From Alteromonas sp. ASW11-130 (lineage in GTDB: Bacteria; Pseudomonadota; Gammaproteobacteria; Enterobacterales; Alteromonadaceae): 64,000 bases of DNA. The stretch spans positions 1-64,000 of the forward strand of contig NZ_JAPFRE010000035.1 in assembly GCF_026183735.1 (NCBI RefSeq), written 5' to 3'. The notes beneath the pieces are model-generated. The model was not told the DNA's origin and did no database searches. It saw only the letters and a list, made by a program, of their open reading frames with translations. This document shows, piece by piece, positions 17,059 through 25,808 of the stretch (positions are counted from its first letter, which is position 1; each line of letters opens with the position of its first letter). Both the position numbers and the translations under genes were made by a program.

Positions 17059-17963
17059 TAGCCTGTTCCTTTGGTTTTAGTATTGTGCGGCTTAGCCGAT
17101 TTGGCGATAAAGTCGATAATCATACCTGCCACATCTTTATTGGTGGCATTCTCAATACCTTCCAAGCCTGGGGATGAGTTTACTTCCATCACCACAGGAC
17201 CATTATTGGAGCGCAAGATATCCACTCCGCAGCAATTTAGTCCCATTGTTTTCGCTGCTTCGACGGCCGTTTTCCGTTCTGCCGGTGATAGCCTGACTAA
17301 ACTGGCTGAGCCACCTCGATGCAAGTTTGAACGAAACTCTCCCGGTGCGGCTTGTCGTTTCATCGCAGCAATTACTTTACCCCCCACCACTAAACAACGT
17401 ATATCTGAACCGCCAGCTTCTTTAATGTACTCCTGTACCAAAATACTGGCATTCAAACCCATGAATGCTTCAATAATTGCTTCTGCCGCCTTTTGAGTAT
17501 CAGCTAAAACCACGCCAATACCCTGCGTACCTTCAAGCAATTTTATAACCACAGGGGCGCCACCTACATTTTTAATGAGGTCATCAATTTTATCAGGATG
17601 GTGGGCAAAGCCAGTACGCGGCATTCCAATGCCTTTACGTGAAAGTAGCTGCAACGAGCGGAGTTTATCTCGCGACCGACTGATGGCGACGGACTCATTA
17701 ATACTATAGGTGCCAGTCATCTCGAACTGACGTACAACTGCTGTGCCGTAAAAGCTAACTGAGGCGCCGATTCTCGGTATGATCGCGTCATATTTGGGCA
17801 AGCGTTTACCCTTGTAACGTACAGAAGGTTTTGCACTGGTGATATCCATGTAACAGTGCATGGTGTCAATTACATCTACTTCATGACCTCTGTCACGCCC
17901 TGCTTCAACTAGCCGTTTGGTCGAGTACAGGTTCGCATTTCTTGAAAGTATAGCTATACGCAT
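17058..17963 (-). CDS. rimK: RimK, ribosomal protein S6--L-glutamate ligase
   Basis: A 301-residue ATP-grasp ligase that adds glutamate residues to the C-terminus of ribosomal protein S6. The N-terminus [18 protein letters not shown], the ATP-grasp core ([14 protein letters not shown]), [12 protein letters not shown] and the metal-binding [14 protein letters not shown] are diagnostic and the length is normal. It is the first gene of a three-gene minus-strand operon with the M14-type hydrolase and the retropepsin-like protease, a writer plus two possible erasers. Confidence 0.95.
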   Translation of the reverse strand: MRIAILSRNANLYSTKRLVEAGRDRGHEVDVIDTMHCYMDITSAKPSVRYKGKRLPKYDAIIPRIGASVSFYGTAVVRQFEMTGTYSINESVAISRSRDKLRSLQLLSRKGIGMPRTGFAHHPDKIDDLIKNVGGAPVVIKLLEGTQGIGVVLADTQKAAEAIIEAFMGLNASILVQEYIKEAGGSDIRCLVVGGKVIAAMKRQAAPGEFRSNLHRGGSASLVRLSPAERKTAVEAAKTMGLNCCGVDILRSNNGPVVMEVNSSPGLEGIENATNKDVAGMIIDFIAKSAKPHNTKTKGTG

Positions 17964-18219
17964 AGCGAATATTCTCTTTTAAATTTAGTGGGTTGCTACG
18001 CACCTTAGCAGTTATTGGATGACCACAAATTGGCTGCTTTAGTTCGATTGCGAGATTAATTCACTTTCAGTATAGAAGATAGTTTTTTTATTTATTGGAT
18101 TGCGATTGAGATAAGTTCTATTCACTCACTGTATTAACATATAAAATCTTAAAACAAAACGTGCTAATTGTATGCGTTTTCCCTATGCTTTAGGCGTTGG
18201 GTATTGAGTGGTCAAAAAA

Positions 18220-18819
18220 ATGGTGTGGATTAACGAACTGAGTTATTGGTTGTCAGCTTATAAAATGCATTTCATCTGGACGGTGGTTATGCTGGTAGCT
18301 TATTTAGCAATGACGCGATTCGTATTACCTCGAGTCGAGAGTAATATTGAAAAAAGCCGTTTAAAATCAAACAACGCGGTAAACGGCTTGTTTGTCGTTA
18401 GAATTTTAACCGCCGTCGTGACCTTTTCATTAATTTTAATAGCCTGGGGAATAGACTTTTCAGGGCTGCTTGTTTTATCGACCTCTATCATCACGCTTAC
18501 CGGCGTAGCTTTGTTTGCTAGTTGGTCACTCATAAGTAATATCACTGCCTATTTTATATTGCTGACTAATGTGGCATTCCGTCGGGGTAATTATATTCGT
18601 TTACTGGACGGGGATAATTACATAGAAGGTTATATAGGCGACATAAACTTGTTTAACACCCGCCTCGTTACCCCCGATAGAGAGACGGTTCTTTACCCAA
18701 ATAACCTTGTATTGACTCGACCTGTGCTGATTAACCCAAAAGTTAAATGGCAGTCAATGGGGAAGGTAGCGCCACTTCCTGCCGAAGAAAAAGAAATTAA
18801 AGAAATTCAAAAAACGTAA
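18220..18819 (+). CDS. Small mechanosensitive channel (MscS family) protein
   Basis: About 199 residues: two or three membrane helices in the first 115 residues, then a short MscS beta domain (FRRGNYIRLLDGDNYIEGYIGDINLFNTRLVTPDRETVLYPN split over about 130-170) and a charged tail. The family's larger C-terminal vestibule is missing, so this is a minimal form. ATG 18220 has GAGTGG eight bases upstream; a GTG at 18208 would add four residues. It is transcribed away from rimK with a 250-base shared promoter region. Likely role is relief of osmotic pressure. Confidence 0.85.
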   Translation: MVWINELSYWLSAYKMHFIWTVVMLVAYLAMTRFVLPRVESNIEKSRLKSNNAVNGLFVVRILTAVVTFSLILIAWGIDFSGLLVLSTSIITLTGVALFASWSLISNITAYFILLTNVAFRRGNYIRLLDGDNYIEGYIGDINLFNTRLVTPDRETVLYPNNLVLTRPVLINPKVKWQSMGKVAPLPAEEKEIKEIQKT

Positions 18820-18888
18820 TAACATTTTTATAGTGATTGCGAACGTTTTTTTGTAAGGTAACTGAATCCTGAATGTTAAAAAAACGTT

Positions 18889-19152
18889 ATGAACGAACAT
18901 CGCGGCCATGCAGTCGGGTACTGGAAAGCCAACTTACAATTACTTTTAACGCTACTTCTGGTGTGGTTTGCTGTGTCATTTGGGGCAGGTATCCTCTTCG
19001 TAGATTTTCTCAATCAGTTTTCTTTTTTCGGTTTTAAACTCGGTTTTTGGTTTGCGCAACAAGGTGCTATTTATACCTTTGTTGTGCTGATCTTTGTGTA
19101 CGTGTACAAAATGAATGCGTTGGATAAGCGATTTGGCGTGGATGAAGATTAA
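18889..19152 (+). CDS. DUF4212 small subunit of a sodium:solute symporter
   Basis: An 87-residue membrane protein with two helices (about 15-40 and 50-75) and the family pattern HAVGYWKANLQLL...LVWFAVSFGAGILF. Proteins of this family are encoded directly before VC_2705-type sodium:solute symporters, as here (5-base gap), and are thought to be an accessory subunit. Confidence 0.88.
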   Translation: MNEHRGHAVGYWKANLQLLLTLLLVWFAVSFGAGILFVDFLNQFSFFGFKLGFWFAQQGAIYTFVVLIFVYVYKMNALDKRFGVDED

Positions 19153-19157
19153 AAAAT

Positions 19158-20846
19158 ATGGATGTTCAACAGCTCACATTTATTATCGTTGGCCTTACTT
19201 TCGCGCTATATATCGCAATTGCGCTTTGGGCCAGGGCAGCTTCAACTAATGACTTCTATGTAGCGAGTGGAGGCGTCCCGCCAGTTTTAAATGGCATGGC
19301 CACCGCGGCCGACTGGATGTCTGCCGCCTCTTTTATTTCAATGGCAGGCCTTATTTCTTTCATGGGCTACGATGGTGCTGTGTACCTGATGGGGTGGACG
19401 GGCGGTTATGTTTTATTGGCGCTTTGTTTAGCGCCCTATTTAAGAAAATTCGGCAAGTTTACTGTACCCGATTTTATCGGCGATCGATATTACTCCCAGA
19501 CGGCACGTACCGTTGCGGTGGTATGCGCTATTTTTATTTCGTTTACCTATGTTGCTGGACAAATGCGAGGCGTGGGCGTGGTGTTCAGTCGGTTTCTGGA
19601 AGTCGATATTGTCACCGGGGTTGCTATTGGAATGGCAATCGTATTCTTCTATACAGTATTAGGGGGCATGAAAGGCATTACCTATACACAAGTAGCCCAA
19701 TATTGCGTAATGATTTTCGCCTACCTTGTCCCTGCTGTTTTTATATCATTAATGCTAACAGGACATGTGCTTCCACAATCCGGTTTTGGGGCAACGCTTA
19801 CAGATGGTTCAGATCTTTATCTATTACAAAAGCTCGATCAGGTTTCGGTCGAATTAGGCTTTGCAGAATATACATCAGGTAGCAAAAGTACCATTGATGT
19901 ATTCTTTATTACGTGTGCATTAATGGTAGGCACTGCGGGTTTACCTCATGTTATCGTGCGTTTTTTCACGGTACCGAAAGTGCGAGATGCGCGGAAAAGC
20001 GCAGGCTGGGCGTTGCTATTCATAGCAGTACTTTATACTACGGCCCCCTCATTGGCAGCGTTTGCTCGAATTAACATGATCGATACTATCAATGGTCAGA
20101 ACATGCAAGGCACGAATTATCAGCAAGCTCCTGAATGGATAAAAAACTGGGAAAAAACAGGTCTGATCGCTTGGGACGATAAAAACCAGGACGGCAAGAT
20201 GTTTTACGCAGGCGATGAGCGCAACGAAATGAGTGTTGACCGAGACATCATGGTATTGGCCAATCCAGAAATAGCAAACTTACCTTCCTGGGTGATTGCA
20301 CTGGTTGCGGCTGGTGGTGTGGCAGCCGCTTTGTCAACATCGGCAGGGTTATTACTCGTTATTTCAACTTCTGTATCACATGATCTGCTTAAACGAAATT
20401 TAATGCCATCAATTTCTGAAAAAGCAGAGTTGGGCTACGCTCGGATAGCCGCAGCCACTGCCATTGTAATCGCAGGATGGTTTGGTATTCATCCCCCCGG
20501 GTTTGTAGCACAAGTGGTGGCTTTTGCTTTCGGGTTAGCCGCATCCAGCTTCTTTCCTGCCATTATCATGGGAATTTTCAGTAAACGCATGAATAATATT
20601 GGGGCCGTCAGTGGTATGGTAACTGGCATTGTGTTTACAGCTAGTTATATTGTGTTTTTTAAATTTATCGCGCCTGAACTGAATAGCGCTGAGTACTGGT
20701 TATTCGGAATTTCACCAGAAGGGATTGGAACATTAGGCATGCTGATCAATTTTGGTGTCGCTTTCACGTTTGCGCGTTTTACAGCAGATGCACCACACGA
20801 TGTCCAACACATGGTAGAAAATATTCGCTACCCAAAAAGCGAGTAG
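19158..20846 (+). CDS. Sodium:solute symporter, VC_2705/ActP-like
   Basis: A 562-residue inner-membrane carrier of the SSS family with about 13 helices. Typical stretches are NDFYVASGGVPPVLNGMATAADWMSAASF (about 30-60, partly the sodium site), YTVLGGMKGITYTQV and GGVAAALSTSAGLLLVIST. The insert near 310-370 (NWEKTGLIAWDDKNQDGK) is characteristic of the VC_2705 subfamily, which is paired with DUF4212. Acetate or another small carboxylate is the likely substrate given acs 4 kb away, but the sequence alone cannot prove it. Confidence 0.92.
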   Translation: MDVQQLTFIIVGLTFALYIAIALWARAASTNDFYVASGGVPPVLNGMATAADWMSAASFISMAGLISFMGYDGAVYLMGWTGGYVLLALCLAPYLRKFGKFTVPDFIGDRYYSQTARTVAVVCAIFISFTYVAGQMRGVGVVFSRFLEVDIVTGVAIGMAIVFFYTVLGGMKGITYTQVAQYCVMIFAYLVPAVFISLMLTGHVLPQSGFGATLTDGSDLYLLQKLDQVSVELGFAEYTSGSKSTIDVFFITCALMVGTAGLPHVIVRFFTVPKVRDARKSAGWALLFIAVLYTTAPSLAAFARINMIDTINGQNMQGTNYQQAPEWIKNWEKTGLIAWDDKNQDGKMFYAGDERNEMSVDRDIMVLANPEIANLPSWVIALVAAGGVAAALSTSAGLLLVISTSVSHDLLKRNLMPSISEKAELGYARIAAATAIVIAGWFGIHPPGFVAQVVAFAFGLAASSFFPAIIMGIFSKRMNNIGAVSGMVTGIVFTASYIVFFKFIAPELNSAEYWLFGISPEGIGTLGMLINFGVAFTFARFTADAPHDVQHMVENIRYPKSE

Positions 20847-20861
20847 AACGGGTAAAACAAA

Positions 20862-20890
20862 TTGACAAAAAAATGAGGTCGGCGTATCTT
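20862..20890 (+). promoter_or_regulatory. Sigma-70 promoter of the tRNA-Leu gene
   Basis: A perfect -35 TTGACA (20862-20867), a 17-bp spacer and -10 TATCTT (20885-20890), followed by a GC-rich discriminator as is usual for stable RNA genes. Transcription would start about 34 bases before the tRNA. Confidence 0.8.
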
Positions 20891-20930
20891 GCGTTGCCCA
20901 TCCCAGCGTGCTTCGTTTAGCTTGCTGAAA

Positions 20931-21017
20931 GCCCAGGTGGTGAAATTGGTAGACACGCTAGCTTCAGGTGCTAGTGGCCTTACGGCCGTGGCGGTTCAAG
21001 TCCGCCCCTGGGCACCA
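20931..21017 (+). tRNA. tRNA-Leu (anticodon CAG)
   Basis: An 87-base class II tRNA with encoded CCA. Acceptor arms GCCCAGG and CCTGGGC pair perfectly, the anticodon arm CTAGC-TTCAGGT-GCTAG gives CAG, a long variable arm (TGGCCTTACGGCCG) follows, and the T arm is GGCGG-TTCAAGT-CCGCC. It decodes CUG. Confidence 0.97.
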
Positions 21018-21263
21018 TTTATACATTCCAAAATATTCTAAAGCGTTCGCAATCCCTGACCTTTTCCCCTGAACTAGCACCCCTACTTCGATGAGGTTAT
21101 CCGTAAGTTATAACGTGGCTAAAATTGACTACTGCACATTTGAGGATGAAAACGTGATGAACTTATGATGCATAATGAGTACAGCTAATATTCTGTCCAA
21201 ACTAGTATTAAAAGAATGACTTGTACTGTGCTAATCTCAATTTAAGCTAAAGGGAGGATTAGA

Positions 21264-22223
21264 ATGATTGAAATTTTAATTATGCTAGTTGTAGTAGGAG
21301 TGACAATTTGGTTTACGAAACTTTTGTTAAATAAACTCTTTGTTCCTCACAGTAAAAATCGAATTCCGATAGCAAAAACACCCCCGGCATTAAAGCAAGG
21401 TTCAGCCATCAATCGCAACACCGTTGAAGCACCAACCATACTGCAAGAAATCTATAATAAAAATCGAAAAGTCTACGTATTTGCCGATCTGGAAACCACT
21501 GGCTTGTACGTTGATGAACATAAAATAACCGAGGTGGCGGCAATTAAATATTCTGGTGGTGACAGCGTCGAATATTTTTTCACATTGGTTAATCCATCCA
21601 CGTCAATACCTAAGCATATTACCAATATTACTGGTATTACTGATGCGATGGTTTCAAATGCGCCAAGAATGGAAGCGGTATTACCAGCTTTTAAAGAGTT
21701 TGTCGGTAATGCTGAGTTGATTTTTTATAACGCTCCATTCGATAAAAAGTTTCTGGACAAAGCAGCTTCAGACCTTAACAGCCCCTTCTGCAACAAATTT
21801 ATTGATGCGCTTCCAATCGCTAAGGAAGCATTTCCTGAACTTCACGATCACAAGCTTACTACCGTTGCCAAGCACTTGAACGTTTCAGTTTCTGGTGCAC
21901 ATAGAGCATTAGATGACACTAGGATCCTAATGTTTGTATATCTAGGCTGTCGAGTTGCATTGCTAAGCCGTGGCCAATTTATGAATGCCACCGCATTGGG
22001 TCAGGCCTTAGGAGGTTATAGTGCAATCACAACAAATAAAGCGCTCGTAGAACAAGGATTTCAAACGAAGGCTAAGAATGAGGATGATAAGTGGATCTAT
22101 ACTCCAACCACTCAAGGAATGACCTTCATTCGTTTAAGTGAAAACGGAAGACACTTTTTATGGCACGAAAGTATTATCGAAAAACTAGATATGCAGAATT
22201 TTCCAATAAGCAAAAAAGCTTAA
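21264..22223 (+). CDS. Membrane-anchored DEDDh 3'-5' exonuclease
   Basis: A 319-residue protein. Residues 1-20 form a membrane helix (MIEILIMLVVVGVTIWFTKL). A DnaQ/RNase T-like domain covers about 70-230: ExoI motif FADLETTG (Asp75, Glu77), ExoII FYNAPFDKKF, ExoIII HRALDDTRI. The last 90 residues are a separate small domain ending in HFLWHESIIEKLD. AGGGAGG lies well placed before the ATG. The membrane anchor is uncommon for this fold; similar exonuclease genes are often close to VC_2705 symporters in this order. Substrate (DNA or RNA) is unknown. Confidence 0.85.
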   Translation: MIEILIMLVVVGVTIWFTKLLLNKLFVPHSKNRIPIAKTPPALKQGSAINRNTVEAPTILQEIYNKNRKVYVFADLETTGLYVDEHKITEVAAIKYSGGDSVEYFFTLVNPSTSIPKHITNITGITDAMVSNAPRMEAVLPAFKEFVGNAELIFYNAPFDKKFLDKAASDLNSPFCNKFIDALPIAKEAFPELHDHKLTTVAKHLNVSVSGAHRALDDTRILMFVYLGCRVALLSRGQFMNATALGQALGGYSAITTNKALVEQGFQTKAKNEDDKWIYTPTTQGMTFIRLSENGRHFLWHESIIEKLDMQNFPISKKA

Positions 22224-22613
22224 CATTTGTTGAAAGCAAATCGCCCGTAACATCCTCATGTGCTATTTCCAATAAAAATCCTTTTAGGCGAGAATTCCAG
22301 TTTTCTATCGCGGAGCAGTTGCTATTGTTCCCCTATGAAGAGTGGCACCACGGTTAAATGTGAGTAATACCGACAGCATCACTCAACTAATAAATAACAC
22401 AATTTTGTAGTGCAATAAGGGGCGCGACCGAGCTCTAAAAACTGTACAGGTCTAAACCGCACAAGGTATGTTCAAAAGAGTGAACTCACTTTAATTGCTG
22501 AGTATAAATGGGTATACCACAGTATCCATTAGGCTACCTAAAACACATTCTAACTGGTTAACAAATAACCACATTTTGTTATTATTGGCGCGTCAAAATG
22601 TGAGGTCAGTAGT
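22224..22613. other. 390-base intergenic region with an imperfect direct repeat
   Basis: No convincing gene. Two similar stretches, 22388-22426 and 22559-22592, share TAA-AAATAAC, ATTTTGT and GGCGCG about 170 bases apart, suggesting an old local duplication or two binding regions before the membrane protein gene. Confidence 0.45.
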
Positions 22614-23351
22614 ATGCAAATCAACACCAATCTTGAAAAACAGGATTATATCAACGCTTACAAGGAGATGTGCTTATTCGTATTAAAGCGTCCGCTCTTT
22701 GCTAGTTTGATTATGGCGGTTGCTCTTGCGACAACAATTATCCCCTTTCACATGTTTCCACTCAAAATGGCAGGTTTTGCACTGACTATTTTAATCACGG
22801 TTTGTTTAACCACGCTGTTGTACCGTACAGGCTCGTTGCAAGGCTTGATTGATGAAGTACGGTTCCAACAAAAGGTGTTTCTACCCGCCGTTATCGCTAT
22901 TTTAGCGTTAAGCTGGTTGGGTTTTGTGGTCGCAGATGTATTGATTGCAATGGTTGGGCAGCAGTCCGAGGTACAAACACAACTTGCGGCCGCCACTATA
23001 TCTGAAGGGTTAACCTCTACGTCTATGTTGGCTGCGGTCCTTGCTGGTGCGATTATTTGCATCGCGCAGATCATGCCCTTTGTTTTGGCTTACTTTTGTA
23101 ATGGCCTGAATGTGTCTAAACGGCAGGGTGAACATATTTGGCTGGCCTTAATGATGCGTTCTAAAACGTTCTTGGCATTCATTCCTGTAGCGCAGTTAAT
23201 TCCAATCGGCCTGATATTTAATATCGATACTACTGGGGCTATGATTTTGCTGGCTTCGCTTTATAGCACATTTCTATTTTTTATTGTGTTTAACATTGAG
23301 CCTAAGCAAGCAGAGAAGTCACAGCAACTGACCATAGCTGAGCAAATGTAG
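22614..23351 (+). CDS. Hypothetical inner-membrane protein
   Basis: A 245-residue protein with about six hydrophobic helices (near 27-45, 50-68, 88-110, 135-160, 183-203, 208-228) and short charged ends. GAGG precedes the ATG. I do not recognise the family. The arrangement resembles small integral proteins such as those of the BPSS1780 or DUF-type membrane groups, but this is only a likeness of layout. It is a single gene with its own terminator. Confidence 0.7.
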   Translation: MQINTNLEKQDYINAYKEMCLFVLKRPLFASLIMAVALATTIIPFHMFPLKMAGFALTILITVCLTTLLYRTGSLQGLIDEVRFQQKVFLPAVIAILALSWLGFVVADVLIAMVGQQSEVQTQLAAATISEGLTSTSMLAAVLAGAIICIAQIMPFVLAYFCNGLNVSKRQGEHIWLALMMRSKTFLAFIPVAQLIPIGLIFNIDTTGAMILLASLYSTFLFFIVFNIEPKQAEKSQQLTIAEQM

Positions 23352-23369
23352 CCGTGTTAGCAAACAGGA

Positions 23370-23392
23370 CGGGCGCTAAGGCCGCCCTTTTT
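23370..23392 (+). terminator. Rho-independent terminator
   Basis: GGGCG and CGCCC pair around CTAAGGC and are followed by TTTTT. It separates the membrane protein gene from the convergent MAPEG gene. Confidence 0.7.
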
Positions 23393-23394
23393 GA

Positions 23395-23811
23395 TTACAG
23401 CAAATGAATTGCCAACATCACGAGTAGTACGCCACACGCTAACCACCCTATCATGAAAAAGTAGCTTCTTGGGCTAGGGTTTTTCTCGGTGGCAATAGCG
23501 TAGTAAAGTACCATATGGAAAAGTCGTGCTATGGCATAAATCCACACGATAATAGCTAAAGTACTGGGATCAAAACCAACCATTATTGCTAGCAGCGAGG
23601 GAAACACTATTAGCGGTAAGTTTTCCAGCGAATTTTGGTGTGTTCGATGGCTTCTGAACACAAAAGAGTGGTGACCTAAGTTGTCGTCGACCACCCCTGG
23701 TACATAGTGGGTCTGCTTGCGATGTGCCAGGGTAGCAACGAAGCTCTGTATAAATAAAAGCAGCAAGATAAACCACAAACCCCAAATTGCTAAATTGTAG
23801 GTGACAAACAT
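23395..23811 (-). CDS. MAPEG family membrane protein
   Basis: A 138-residue four-helix inner-membrane protein. The family signature is visible in VVDDNLGHHSFVFRSHRTHQNSLENLPL (about 39-66), where ENLP and the preceding RxxxxHxNxxE are typical of MAPEG proteins (membrane-associated proteins in eicosanoid and glutathione metabolism). Bacterial members are poorly characterised. Likely a single-gene unit. Confidence 0.88.
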   Translation of the reverse strand: MFVTYNLAIWGLWFILLLLFIQSFVATLAHRKQTHYVPGVVDDNLGHHSFVFRSHRTHQNSLENLPLIVFPSLLAIMVGFDPSTLAIIVWIYAIARLFHMVLYYAIATEKNPSPRSYFFMIGWLACGVLLVMLAIHLL

Positions 23812-23893
23812 AGCCTTCCTTTTTATTAGGTTATTTCTATCTTATTGTTTTAACGCAATAATATTATAATAAGTACAATGTATTTCAACATAG

Positions 23894-24409
23894 TTACAAT
23901 TTACCCTTTACGTCCTTTGGAATAAGAAGCGTATCAATAGCGTGTATGACGGCGTTCGAGGCAGAAATATCGGCCTGAGTTATGTTGGCCCCGTTAACTC
24001 TTAACACCCCGTCACTGCTTGATAACTTCAGAGGTGCCCCTTCGACGGACCGTAAGTCAGCTTTATCTCCTAATTCACTTGCTTTATGTTTACCTTTGAT
24101 TAAGTGATAGGTAATTACTTGAACTAAATATTCACGATTATCTTTGTTTAGCAGCCTGTTGAGCTTTTCTTCAGGAAGGGAATTAAAAGCTTCGTTCGTT
24201 GGCGCGAATACCGTAAACGGCCCAATATCACGAAGCGTTCGGGTAATACCAGCACTTTTGATTGCTTCAATGAAGATTGTAAATTGAGGATCCTTGGCGG
24301 CGGTCGCTATAAAATCTGTTTCTTCTTCCATGTACTCCTGAGCGCTTACGGAGGAAGCTAACACTATTAACGCTATTACTAAAAATGAACTCAAAGCTTG
24401 AATTCGCAT
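23894..24409 (-). CDS. Exported fasciclin-domain protein
   Basis: A 171-residue secreted protein: signal peptide 1-23 (LVIALIVLASSVSAQE), then one FAS1 domain (about 30-168) with the H1 motif FTVFAPTNEAF and the H2-like SNAVIHAIDTLLIP. FAS1 domains mediate adhesion to surfaces or polysaccharides. It is divergent from the TPR lipoprotein gene. Confidence 0.9.
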   Translation of the reverse strand: MRIQALSSFLVIALIVLASSVSAQEYMEEETDFIATAAKDPQFTIFIEAIKSAGITRTLRDIGPFTVFAPTNEAFNSLPEEKLNRLLNKDNREYLVQVITYHLIKGKHKASELGDKADLRSVEGAPLKLSSSDGVLRVNGANITQADISASNAVIHAIDTLLIPKDVKGKL

Positions 24410-24560
24410 ATTTTTCTCCAGTATAGGTATCAGTTTGTTTTTCTTATGCTGACAATAGAATAAGTCACGCGTAATTTGCCAATATCATTTAACGAAAATT
24501 GCGGTTAAAAGGTTACCTGATAAGTTAAATGAAGCGGTGTTGAACCAATGCCCTCCTCTT

Positions 24561-24580
24561 TATTGTCTATACTAACAATA
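24561..24580. promoter_or_regulatory. Inverted repeat around a -10 sequence
   Basis: TATTGT and ACAATA flank CTATACTA, which contains the good -10 hexamer TATACT, 26 bases before the lipoprotein gene start. A repressor bound here would block this promoter. Confidence 0.35.
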
Positions 24581-24605
24581 GGGTAAATAGGTTTGGGTGA
24601 CCGCT

Positions 24606-25778
24606 ATGAATCGCATATTAAATTTATTCTTATCCATATGCTTACTTTGTGCGTGTGTCACTACCCCCGACCCATCCGATCTATCAAAGTCGTCCTTTAA
24701 GAATTTAGACGACAATTTGTTTCCTAGCTATAAATTATTCAAAGTTGAAACCAAAGACCAAATATTTGCTCTTAATGAAGGGGCGAAATTGTTTGTCGAT
24801 CGCATTAAAAAGCCCAGTCCTTCTAGCGCAGTGAATACGCCAGACGTGAAAAAGCTGGTAGAAAACATATTCGACCATACCAAGATGGGGCTCAGCTACA
24901 GAAATAATGCAAATTCAACAGCTAGCGAAACATTCGATAATAGAACGGCGAACTGCCTTTCTCTGTCTATCATGACCTTCGCAATGGCCAAGTATGCGGG
25001 GTTAGATGCCGCGTTTTATGTAGTGGATATTCCGGAATATTGGGTAAGGCAATCGGGGTTTGATGTGTTAAACGGACACATTAACCTAAAGATTTCGCCT
25101 GAAAAAGAACCGAATTCTATTGTGTTACTTAGCGAAATTGTTGATGTGGACTTTGATCCACAAGATATACGCAATCAATTTCCCAGAAAACGTATCGCTC
25201 CAGACCGAGCATTAGCGATGTTTTATGTGAACAAAGGAGCGGAAGCGCTAATGCAAAATAGTTATAGCAAAGCTTACGCGTATTTTAGAGAGGCTGTGCT
25301 AACTGATCCTGAATACTCTTCAACGTGGACGAACTTAGGGGTACTGTTTAGGATAAATGGCTACTACGAGGCAGCAGAGAAGGCTTACCGCCATTCGCTG
25401 GCACTTGATGAAAGCAATTGGACTGCTTGGGAAAATTTAGCTTATTTGATGAATCGGACCGATAGAAAGAATGAAGGTAACGCTATTTTAAACAGGCTCA
25501 AGCGCTTGCGATTACATAACCCGTTTTATCATCAAATTCTCGGCGAAAAAGCATTTGAAAAAGGGGAATACGCTAAAGCGATTAGACATTATCGTAATGG
25601 TTTAAAATTAGACAGAAAGAAAGCGCAGATATTATTCGGATTAGGTAAAAGCTATTATGCGGAAGGTAACATTAATAAAGCCGCACATTACTTATCTTTG
25701 GCCGCACGCTTTGCGCCCAATAAAGATTTAGAGAAAAGGTATCAGAGTAAGCTCTCTTTACTACAAACAAGTTTATAA
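24606..25778 (+). CDS. TPR lipoprotein with transglutaminase-like N-terminal domain
   Basis: About 390 residues. I use the ATG at 24606 over the GTG at 24597 because the product then starts with a lipoprotein signal (MNRILNLFLSICLLCAC). Residues about 80-170 resemble a transglutaminase-like fold: the pattern ANCLSLSIMTFAMAKYAGLDA, with Cys, and a later Gly-His-Ile-Asn. From about 205 there are four or more TPR units (AYFREAVLTDPEYSSTWTNLG, AYRHSLALDESNWTAWENLA). Likely attached to the outer membrane facing the periplasm. Function unknown. Confidence 0.82.
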   Translation: MNRILNLFLSICLLCACVTTPDPSDLSKSSFKNLDDNLFPSYKLFKVETKDQIFALNEGAKLFVDRIKKPSPSSAVNTPDVKKLVENIFDHTKMGLSYRNNANSTASETFDNRTANCLSLSIMTFAMAKYAGLDAAFYVVDIPEYWVRQSGFDVLNGHINLKISPEKEPNSIVLLSEIVDVDFDPQDIRNQFPRKRIAPDRALAMFYVNKGAEALMQNSYSKAYAYFREAVLTDPEYSSTWTNLGVLFRINGYYEAAEKAYRHSLALDESNWTAWENLAYLMNRTDRKNEGNAILNRLKRLRLHNPFYHQILGEKAFEKGEYAKAIRHYRNGLKLDRKKAQILFGLGKSYYAEGNINKAAHYLSLAARFAPNKDLEKRYQSKLSLLQTSL

Positions 25779-25808
25779 GCGACACCCTAAATCGGGTGCC
25801 CGCATCAA

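Noticed and set aside
19394-19882. 162-codon plus-strand frame within the symporter gene
   Set aside because: Out-of-frame shadow of a clear sodium:solute symporter; Cys/Arg-rich composition is artefactual.
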